Notes under the pieces: generated by a model | What the model saw: only the letters and a program-made list of their open reading frames with translations | What the model was told of the DNA's origin: nothing | Database searches by the model: none | Program-made: the position numbers and the translations under genes | Shown: in pieces, positions 56,413 through 64,000 of the stretch | How the letters are laid out: every line of letters starts with the position of its first letter | How positions within the stretch are numbered: position 1 is the first letter of the stretch | Assembly (NCBI GenBank): GCA_030522415.1 | Contig: CM060104.1 | Location: 14,070,229-14,134,228 of the forward strand | Source: Channallabes apus | Lineage: Eukaryota > Chordata > Actinopteri > Siluriformes > Clariidae | Reading direction: 5' to 3' | DNA: 64,000 nt

Positions 56413-57296
56413 TCTCTGCTGCCGAAAAGCATCCAATATTGCAATGCCTTGGACAAGGTATAAAAACATTAGATATTTCATGAAAACTTAAGCGTGATCA
56501 TCGTACTATGAAGACATTTGTGGCTGATTCAGCGCACAGACAGCTTTGTGCAGATAAAGGCAGAATGAAGAAAGTATCTGCAAGACAAATTCATCGGATT
56601 AAGAAAGCAGCTCCTGAAATGCCATTACAAAGCAGCAAACAGGTATTTGAAGCTGCTGGTGCCTCTGGAGTCCCGCGAACCTCAAGGTGTAGGATCGTTT
56701 AAAGGCGTGCATAAACCTACTATTCGGCCACGCCTAACCAATGCTCATAAGCAGAAACAGTTGCAGTGGGCCCAGGCATACATGACAAGTTTACTTGTTT
56801 ACTTATGAGTGTCGTGCAACCCTGGATGGTCCAGATGAATGGAGTAGTGGATGGTTGGTGGGTGGGCTGCGACGTGAACAACGAGGTGCCGGAGTCATGT
56901 TTTGGGCCAGAATCATGGGGAGAGAGCTTTATTCCATGGGACAAAAAGAAGAACTGTGGCTTCCGTAGCAAAATCATCTTCATGCACAATAATGCACCAT
57001 CTCATGCTGCAAAGAATACCTCTGTGTCATTGGCTGCTATGGGGATAAAAGATGAGAAACTCATGGTGTGGCCACCATCCTCCCCTGACCTCAAACCCAT
57101 TGAGAACCTTTGGAGAATCCTCAAAAGATCTACATATGAGGGTGGGAGGCAGTTTGATTCAAAACAGCAGCTCTGGGAGGCTATTCTGACATCCTGCAAA
57201 GAAATTCAAGCAGAAACTGTCCAAAAACTCACAAGGTCAATGGATGCAAGAATTGTGAAGGTGATATTAAAGAAAGGGTCCTATGTTAAGATGTAA
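56394..57296 (+). pseudogene. Inactive Tc1-like transposase (DD37E family)
   Basis: ATG at 56394 (MGKKKDLSAAEKHPILQCLG), a TGA after TLDIS near 56478, then the DNA-binding region (RDHRTMKTFVADS, KVSARQIHRIKKAA, GASGVPRTSRCR). Frameshifts follow near 56700 and between 56800 and 56960. The first catalytic Asp codon of the TDE motif reads TAT (Tyr) at 56804-56806, and the second (HDN) reads AAT (Asn) at 56988-56990; the Glu in PIENLW remains. Spacing to that Glu is 37 residues. With two of three catalytic acids gone, the copy is inactive. Confidence 0.85.
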
Positions 57297-57348
57297 CATG
57301 CCCTGTTAGGATGTTTTTGATTGAAATAGTTTTTGATTTCAGTAAATA

Positions 57349-57689
57349 TGTACGGGTTACCCCCTAGAGGGCGCCAATGCGCCCAAAGTCTTTTAGGTTA
57401 TGTTTGAAAACTTCATGTCCCAGAATGCACCTCGGTCAGGTGAAGGAAGCACACACCTGAGCCGAGGCAAACAATAAATTTCGGTATAAATTGTTCAGTC
57501 AGGCGTCTAGCTTCTGTTATCTTTATGGTTTGTTATGTTGGTAGTGTTTTTTGAGAGTTGTGCAAGTAAAGATTTGTAAGTGCTCGAAGTAAAGAGCTTT
57601 TGTTTTTGTTTTGTGTTCTACTTTAATAAAAGACAAAGTATTTGAGTCTAACACTTTGCCTCGCATACACCGACGCAAGAAACATGACA
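57349..57689. mobile_element. Solo LTR, 341 bp, with AAATA target duplication
   Basis: Starts TGTACGGGTTACCCCC and ends AAACATGACA. AAATA flanks both sides (57344-57348 and 57690-57694). It has a TATA-like GGTATAAATTG near 57482 and an AATAAAAG poly-A-like signal near 57627, consistent with an LTR on the plus strand. No internal region remains, so it arose by LTR-LTR recombination. Its family is not identified. Confidence 0.8.
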
Positions 57690-58445
57690 AAATATGACCT
57701 CCTAATGCTGCAAATTCAACTATTTTCAGTTCTTGTGTGCATAATAATTTATAATATATAATAATTATTTGGAACAGTGCATTTAAATTTTTTTATTTTT
57801 AAAGTAAATATTATCATTAGGTGGTTTGATCAATAAAATTCAAATTATATTCTAATAGTTGATGACTAGAAAATTATACTGACTGTCATTTGCATTTACA
57901 AATTATGAAAATCAAAGAAAGATATCATTTGCGTAATAATTTGGAACACAGTGTAAATGTGTAGGCAAGGTATAATTTCATTATGCTACATGAATGTCAA
58001 TTTATTACATTTTATTACAGTACTTTTCAATATGCATGTTGCTGCTTCCCTGCAAGTAGGTAACCAGGCCTTATTAAGGAGACGGACGCAAACGCAGGAT
58101 TTAAGCACACAGAGTTTTTTTAATTTGGGAATCAACAACAAAAACACAAAAGAAAGGTGACTCCCCAGGCTGGGCCTGCAGGCGGGCGAGCTGGAGGGAA
58201 ATAACTGAAATCAAAGAAACAAACAAAGAGGACTAGATCGCAACAAAAGGGCTGAGTACTTCTCAGCCTTGACCTTGATGTTGGCCTTGACGTTGGCCGA
58301 CCCTGCAGACACTGCTCAGTCCTGAGGAGGAAGACAAAAGTGAACAGACAGGAAGCTACGGGTTCGGCTGGTTTAAATAGTGAAACACAGGGGGGAGACA
58401 CAGGTGTTACCGTGAGACATATACAGACGTACTGTATATGTATTG

Positions 58446-58697
58446 GGGGCAGTTGTGGCTCAGAGGGATAAGGCACTGAGTTACCGACCGGAAGATCGGC
58501 GGTTCGATCCCCAGCTCCACCAGGTTGCCACTGTTGGGCCCTTGAGCAAGGCCCTTAACCCTATCTGCTCCAGGGGCGCTGTATCATGGCTGACCCTGCG
58601 CTCTGACCCCAGTTACGCTGGGATATGCGAAGAAGGAATTTCACTGTGCTGTAATGTATATGTGACAAATAAAGGTTTAACTTAACTTAACTTAAAA
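58446..58697 (+). mobile_element. tRNA-derived SINE inserted in the LTR
   Basis: The head is tRNA-like: GCAGTTGTGGCTCAGAGGG (A box) and GGTTCGATCC (B box, 58501-58510), then GTTGCCACTGTTGGGCCCTT shared with the SINE at 29905. A distinct longer body follows, ending in a CTTAA repeat. It splits the repeat that is uninterrupted at 60090-60130 (GACAAATACAGACATAGACA), so the insertion is later than the retrotransposon. Confidence 0.82.
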
Positions 58698-58757
58698 ACA
58701 TAAGACACACTAGGGGGAGACAAAGCAGCAGCTCAGTAATCCGGAGAACCAGATCTT

Positions 58758-58837
58758 ATTCTCTGGGACCATGATGGACCGGCTTCCAGAGGGAGGCATT
58801 CTCTGGGACCATGGTGGACCGGCTTCCAGACGGAGGC
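58758..58837. repeat. Two tandem 40-bp copies
   Basis: ATTCTCTGGGACCATG(A/G)TGG... repeats at 58758-58797 and 58798-58837 with two visible differences. It is at the edge of the minus-strand LTR. Confidence 0.9.
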
Positions 58838-59020
58838 ATGGACACCCTCGCCGCGTTGTCGGAGGGACCGGATGGGATTGCTGGCGGGTGGGATGGCCCG
58901 GTGGTCGTGGCGCCGAGCAGTCTGGCCGTGCTCGGTGGAACGCTGCGATGAGCTCAGGGCTCATGATGTCTCGGGCCGGAACACAGCTCCATTCCTCTGG
59001 ACCGTACCTTTCCCAATCGA

Positions 59021-59839
59021 CTAGATATTGGAGGGAACCCCCTCTCCTAGTCCTCCTGAGTCAAGTAGTTTTGTGACTTTGAACGCGGGAGCGCCCTCTA
59101 TTTCCACAGCCCCAGGGAGCGAAGGATCTGTCGTGCCTTCGTCTAGCAGTTCCCGGATCACTGGCCTGAGAAGAGAGATATGGAAAACAGGATTAATACG
59201 CATATGATTGAGAAGTTTTAACTTAAAGGACACAGGGTTTATTTGAGAGAGGATGGGGAGGGGACCGATGTATTTGGGGGTAAGCTTCCGACAGGGGAGG
59301 TTGAGAGCCACACCCGATAGCCTACCTGGAGCGGAGGACTTTCTTTTCATCATCTGCAAATCTTTTAAAACGACAAACTGCTCGGGAGATCTTCGTGTGC
59401 GCATCCTCCCATACTTTCACAGCTCTCTTAAACCACGGATACACCATGGGCACATCGGTGGGAGTGGCATCCCAGGGACAGAGTGGTGGCTGATGCCCAA
59501 GCACAGTGGCATAACGACAGGAGTGGCATAACGAGTTTTGTGCATATTCCGCCCAGATTAAGCAGTCTGCCCATTAAGAAAGCCTTCCAGACCTTGGCGA
59601 TAAATTGGGGACCACGATCGGAAACAATATCTTCCGGGATGCCATAGCAATGAAACACTGTCTCGAATAGGGTTTCTGCCACCTGGAGGGCTGATGGGAG
59701 AGAGCGAACTCGGGATGAAACAACATCCTTTGGAGAACCCGTCCACCACTAGAACTGTTGTGTACCCTTTAGACACCGGCAGACCAGTGACAAAGTCCAC
59801 AGCTTGCAGGGAAATAACTGAAATCAAAGAAACAAACAA
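59021..59839 (-). pseudogene. Broken integrase and partial chromodomain
   Basis: On the minus strand, 59810 downward reads [20 protein letters not shown], then in another frame [17 protein letters not shown] with an altered continuation, then [20 protein letters not shown], then [20 protein letters not shown] and [15 protein letters not shown], and finally [15 protein letters not shown], the start of a chromodomain. At least three frameshifts separate these, and the catalytic Glu region was not found. It represents a third chromovirus lineage in the window. Confidence 0.8.
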
Positions 59840-60193
59840 AGAGGACTAGATCTCAACAAAAGGGCTGAGTACATCTCAGCCTTGACCTTGACGTTGGGTT
59901 GGCGTTCTCAGGGCGGTCCCCTGCAGACACTGCTCAGTCCTGAGGAGGAAACAAACAAGACGAGTGGTATTATGGTGAACCATTGACATGTACGAAGACA
60001 ACAGTGAACGGACAGGAAGCTAGGGTTAGGCTGGTTTAAATAGTGAAACACGGGGGAGACACAGGTGAAACAAATTTGGTGTTACCATGAGACAAATACA
60101 GACATAGACACACTAGGGGGAGACAAAGCGGCGGCTCAGTAATCCGGAGAACCAGACATTATTCTCTGGGACCATGGTGGAACAGGTGTGACA

Positions 60194-60292
60194 ATCTGTG
60201 ATTTTGTCTGCAACTAAACCCAATAGTTTTATCTTGTTCAAGTGTGCTGCCAATGAATCTCTACAAAATACAAAACATGAATTTTATTATTA

Positions 60293-60327
<35 letters not shown>

Positions 60328-61164
60328 GCTGATGTTGCTGTTTAAACTCAACATATTGATTCTGAGTTGCAGATTTACATGGCCACAAGCACAACTGCAG
60401 TCTGTTTTCATTGTAACAAAACTGTGGGAGGTAGAGTTCTAGAGTTTTGCTAAATCAAACTGATTCTAAATATTTTTTTGAATTTGTGCCTTTATCTTCA
60501 ATGAACAAAATATCCTTTATATAAAAGAATCCTTCATATCGTCCTACTGACTGTTTTTGTCTGTCAAAATAATTGGTCAGATTCATTTTGGGGTCTTCCT
60601 CACAAAACAAAATTCCTGTGGTTCTATCTATTTGTCTCATTTGTCAAAATCTACAATGGAAAGAAATGGATCTATTCAACTCTTTAACTTTGTGTAACCA
60701 TGTTACTCTAAATTTATTGTTACCAGTGCATAATTTTAAATGATTTTCAGAAGGGTGTAACCTTGTACTTTATAATGGATAGAAAAAATACTACATTATA
60801 TAATGTATGCTTTCAACACATAACAGATTTTTTTTTCAAAGATGTGCTGTAGATCGCTAAATTGTCCTCCAATTCTGAAATGACCCTCATGTATTAATTC
60901 TAGTTTCTTCCACACAGATTCACCTAACCTGGATAATTAAATACTGGGAGGAAAATTCCAGGTCTTTGTCAAATGTGTAATCACTGTAGCATTTGTGTGG
61001 CCTTCTGTGATTATAGCCCATCCACCCCAAGGTTAGAAATATTGTGTATTCTGAAAAGTTTTTCTGCTCATGACTGTTGTTAAGAATTCACTTACCATAG
61101 TCACCATGCCTTAAAACCAGTCATTAACAAATTCTTTTTTGTGTGTTTGTAGAGTTCATTCATT
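60194..61164. other. Unassigned flank with (TTA)n at 60282-60326
   Basis: AT-rich DNA containing an ATT/TTA microsatellite; otherwise nothing recognised. Confidence 0.5.
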
Positions 61165-61290
61165 AATTTTCTATACCGCTTAATCCTGTATTTAGGGTCG
61201 CGGGGGACCTGGAGCCTATCCCAGGAGACTTCGGGCACTAGGCGGGGTACACCCTGGACAGGGTGCCAATCCATCACAGGGCACATGTTT
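61165..61290 (+). repeat. Dispersed repeat, 5' part
   Basis: TTTTCTATACCGCTTAATCC, GGAGCCTATCCCAGGAGACT and CACCCTGGACAGGGTGCCAA match the first third of the 30735-31070 repeat. The rest is missing, cut at GGGCACATG by the adjoining Tc1 relic. Confidence 0.72.
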
Positions 61291-62271
61291 GTGGAGTTTA
61301 TTTCTTACAAATAAATAACTGGTGGGGTGTGCATAATTATTTATGTCAGTCATTTGCCCATATACATTGCCTGATGAGTGCTAATGACTAAATAGAGTGC
61401 ACCTGTGTGTAATCTAATGTCAGTACAAATACAGCTGCTCTGTGACGGCCTCAGAGAATATTGGGAGCAACAACACCATGAAGTAAAAAGAACACACCAG
61501 ACAGGTCAGGGATAAAGTTATTGAGAAATTTAAAGCAGGCTTAGGCTTGAAGAAAGCCATTGTTAACAGAAAACCATAAGAAGTCCCGTTTGCAGTTTGC
61601 CACAAGCCATGTGGGGGGGACAGCAAACATGTGGAAGAAGGTGCTCTGGTCAGATGAGACCAAAATGGAACTTTTTGGCCAAAATGCAAAACGCTATGTG
61701 TGTCTATGTATGTGTGTGTGTGGGAAACTAACACTGCACATCACTCTGAACACACCATCCCCACTGTCAAATATGGTGGTGGCAGCATCATGCTCTGGGG
61801 GTGCTTCTCTTCAGCAGGGACAGGGAAGCTGGTCAGAGTTGATGGGAAGATGGATGGAGCCAAATACAGGGCAATCTTGGAAGAAAACTGCTGTTCACAA
61901 ACATTGTCCATCTAATCTGACTGAGCTGGAGCTGTTTTGCAAAGAAGAATGGGCAAGGATTTCAGTCTCTAGATGTGCAAAACTGGTAGAGACATACGCT
62001 AAAAGACTGGCAGCTGTAATTGCAGCAAAAGGTGGTTCTACAATGTATTGACTCAGGGGGCTGAATAATTACGCACACCCCACTTTTCAGTTATTTATTT
62101 GTAAAAAATGTTTGGAATCATGTATGATTTTCGTTCCACTTCGCACGTGTACACCACTTTGTATTGGTCTTTCACGTGGAATTCCAATAAAATTGATTCA
62201 TGTTTGTGGCTGTAATGTGACAAAATGCGGAAAAGTTCAAGGGGGCCGAATACTTTTGCAAGCCACTGTGT
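61291..62271 (+). mobile_element. Decayed Tc1-like transposon
   Basis: The right end, GAATACTTTTGCAAGCCACT then GTG at 62271, is the terminal repeat of a very common fish Tc1 family, preceded by GTGACAAAATGCGGAAAAG. The left TIR is gone. The opening TGGGGTGTGCATAATTATT... is mirrored by ATAATTACGCACACCCCAC near 62066-62085, so inner inverted repeats remain. Confidence 0.78.
61560..62051 (+). pseudogene. Tc1-like transposase remnant lacking its catalytic core
   Basis: Reads FATSHVGGTANMWKKVLWSD then ETKMELFGQNAKRYV, in which the first catalytic Asp is present. In another frame come TVKYGGGSIMLWGCFSSAGT and GKMDGAKYRAILEENCCS. The original frame returns as LTELELFCKEEWARISVSRC to the stop. The segment that should hold the second Asp and the Glu is deleted between about 61900 and 61915. 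The copy is incapable of transposition. Confidence 0.8.
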
Positions 62272-63723
62272 GTATACACACACACACATATATATATATT
62301 AAATATCTTTATACCAAACCCTGGTATACTCAATCTGGTACCAACAACTATGACATAAAACGTCCTGAGTCATAAAGATCATTATTTCTCCCATTCTAGT
62401 TATTAATTATTATATTAATTATTAATGCGTACAATAGATGCGGCTCCTCTATATGCAGACACACTGTAGATACAGGTGTATTATATAGTAATTGTTTACA
62501 TTTTATGCATATGTGTGTACATTAAGTTTACATAACTTTTATTCAAGTTAGTTCAATTCTGAAGCTACTGAAATCTCACTGTATCTCTTGAAAGCATCTC
62601 CCATGTAGTTACACAGAGATACCTGGCTTTGACCCATCAAGACTATTATTTAGCATCTGTTTAGAAACAAGCACATGACAGGGCTGTGTAGGAATGGCAC
62701 CATAAAGGTTTTCCTGGCATTGATGACTTGCAAATTTTTTTTGAAAAAAATATAGATCACACTTCAAACCTTCAAATTTTGAAATGTATCAAGTGAATCA
62801 TTGATGCTTTGCCTACCTGTTGTAAAATAAATGTTATTTTTATAGTTAGTTGCCAAACATCCAAATCACACTATCTAAACAAAGTTCAAATACTTAAAAT
62901 AATATTCATGGGTTAATCTCCACTTACATATTAATATAAATAAAACCAATATCAAAATCAAGGAAAAGTCATGATGTGCCAATTCAAGCACAGTACAAGG
63001 TCTGTTCACTCGAGTGTGAGTGGGAGCACAAAAGCCTGATCTGTTTTTTTCTCACCTTCCTACAGCATTAGAGCTCTTGTTAACTGAAAAGGCCATGGTG
63101 CTCCAAACTCAGGCCCGAGCATGCTGCAGGGACGTTACCATAGGAACTGAGCAGTAAGCTTCAGGTACCTTAGACTGCAGATCTACATAAATGTTATTTT
63201 TACTACATCTGGAAATATAGTAGATTCTTTGAGGTGAAACAGTTTTAGTCCTATGTAGATATTTATTGGTATAAGATTTACTATGAATCAGATCTCAGAA
63301 TTGAGAGGATGCAGCTGTAATAAACAGAGATCAAATATAACCGAATCCAATCCTGAAAGGCACAAAATAGAAGCAGCTTAATGTCCTTGTATGTGTTTGA
63401 AGAGTACAAATAACTGAATTACCAGTTGACAAGAAACAAACACAATGCACCTAACTTATGAACACCTTGATTAAATTGCCGCAATAAATATAACAATGCA
63501 GTTTTGTTTATCCTCCACTACTTCATACTTAATGTTGTTGTGAAATACATTTTCCCAAAAAATGCTTTGGGTATCTTGTTAAATGCATAAAATAATAGTT
63601 GTCAATAGAAGTTAAAATATCTCCAATTGACACTGATTTAGAATAGACCACACAAGTTACAATTAAAAATGATTTAAAAACACTTAAAGCAAAGAGGAGG
63701 TATTTTCTGCCTATTATTGTATA
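62272..63723. other. Upstream flank, nothing recognised
   Basis: A short CA/TA run at 62276-62300, then unique-looking DNA without an exon or mobile-element signature. Confidence 0.45.
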
Positions 63724-64000
63724 CAGGTCCTTCTCAAAAAATTAGCATATTGTGATAAAGTTCATTATTTTCTGTAATGTACTGATAAACATTATACTTT
63801 CATATATTTTAGATTCATTACACACAACTGAAGTAGTTCAAGCCTTTTATTGTTTTAATATTGATGATTGTGGCATACAGCTCATGATAACCCAAAATCC
63901 CTATTTCAAAAAATTAGCATATTTCATCCGACCAATAAAAGAAAAGTGTTTTTAATACAAAAAAAGTCAACCTTCAAATAATCATGTTCAGTTATGCACT
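63724..64000 (+). mobile_element. Left end of a Tc1-like transposon, cut by the window edge
   Basis: Begins CAGGTCCTTCTCAAAAAATT next to TA and has two copies of AAAAAATTAGCATAT (63736 and 63908 areas), the direct-repeat pair inside a long Tc1-type TIR. Transposase, if any, lies beyond the window. Confidence 0.75.

Larger units (their letters stand above)
56387..57953 (+). mobile_element. Dead DD37E-type Tc1-like transposon, 5' end missing, with solo LTR inside
   Basis: The right end (GCGTAATAATTTGGAACACA then GTG at 57953, next to TA) and a second, inner GGAACAGTGCA copy near 57764-57776 are the terminal repeat of this fish family. The matching left TIR, which should lie upstream of the transposase, is absent. 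A 341-bp solo LTR interrupts the 3' untranslated part. Confidence 0.82.
58058..60193 (-). mobile_element. Minus-strand chromovirus deletion derivative
   Basis: Two direct repeats, 59807-60193 and about 58058-58800 (the latter enlarged by a SINE), share GGGAAATAACTGAAATCAAA, CTGCAGACACTGCTCAGTCC and GGAGACAAAGC(G/A)GC(G/A)GCTCAG. On the minus strand they behave as 5' and 3' LTRs, the first starting TGTCACACCTGTT at 60193. Between them only integrase and the beginning of a chromodomain remain, fused directly to the 5' LTR at 59806. The 3' boundary near 58058 (AATAAGGCCTGGTTACC on the minus strand) is approximate. Confidence 0.68.

Noticed and set aside
56026..56463. Frames on both strands upstream of the transposase
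   Set aside because: They span the palindrome and GC-rich block, have no resemblance to proteins and mirror one another because of the inverted repeat.
58446..58520. Second tRNA gene
   Set aside because: Same reasoning: it is the head of a SINE inserted in an LTR.

Overview
The window is vertebrate nuclear DNA, almost certainly from a teleost fish. It is AT-rich and gene-poor, with long CA, GATA, TTA and TA microsatellites. It is crowded with fish-type mobile elements: Tc1-like transposons, hAT elements, an L2 LINE, tRNA-derived SINEs and chromodomain-bearing Ty3/gypsy (Tf1/sushi-like) retrotransposons. No bacterial or viral genome features, CRISPR arrays or rRNA genes were seen.

The host gene is pde1c (calmodulin-dependent phosphodiesterase 1C), read on the minus strand. 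Only its 5' end lies here, as four small coding exons. The upstream first coding exon (44893-44977) is followed by internal exons at 29786-29836 and 26557-26722. Their splice phases fit each other and rebuild the long-isoform N-terminus. A second, alternative first coding exon (1870-1970, or from an upstream ATG at 2000) begins the short isoform carrying the first half of a calmodulin-binding helix. Both first exons end in a phase that fits the common catalytic exons, which lie beyond the left edge. Roughly 1-45 kb is therefore pde1c intron and promoter, and 45-64 kb is upstream flank in which I see no other host gene.

Layout, left to right. 1-8.7 kb: alternative pde1c promoter and exon, microsatellites, a 20-bp minisatellite. 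8.7-10.6 kb: a 1.9-kb terminal-inverted-repeat (TIR) element with a second TIR element nested inside. 11.7-12.3 kb: a dispersed repeat with an internal direct duplication. 13.3-16.6 kb: a large palindromic-ended element interrupted by a 1.16-kb hAT element with a perfect 8-bp target duplication. 17.5-18.2 kb: a Tc1 relic. 22.3-25.3 kb: a decayed chromovirus. 26.5-29.9 kb: two pde1c exons, two Tc1-like elements and a SINE. 30.7-32.5 kb: two dispersed repeats, one split by a 1,000-bp hAT element. 33.6-37.4 kb: an internally deleted chromovirus that keeps integrase but lost reverse transcriptase. 38.2-42.1 kb: an L2 LINE with an intact ORF. 45.0 kb: the first pde1c coding exon. 47.7-54.3 kb: a TIR element containing a repeat fragment that contains a complete chromovirus with identical LTRs. 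56.4-58.0 kb: a dead DD37E Tc1 element holding a solo LTR. 58.1-60.2 kb: a minus-strand chromovirus deletion derivative with a SINE in its LTR. 61.3-62.3 kb and 63.7 kb to the end: two more Tc1-like pieces.

The most striking object is the chromovirus at 48158-53340. It has 406-bp LTRs with no difference seen, the target duplication GCGAC, intact gag and pol, an in-frame G GGA AAC slippery heptamer followed by a possible H-type pseudoknot, and a self-priming arrangement. In that arrangement 11 nt just after the 5' LTR, overlapping the gag start codon, are perfectly complementary to the predicted 5' end of the transcript. It looks like a very recent insertion. Family assignments rest on motifs read by eye and on remembered protein families, not on searches.
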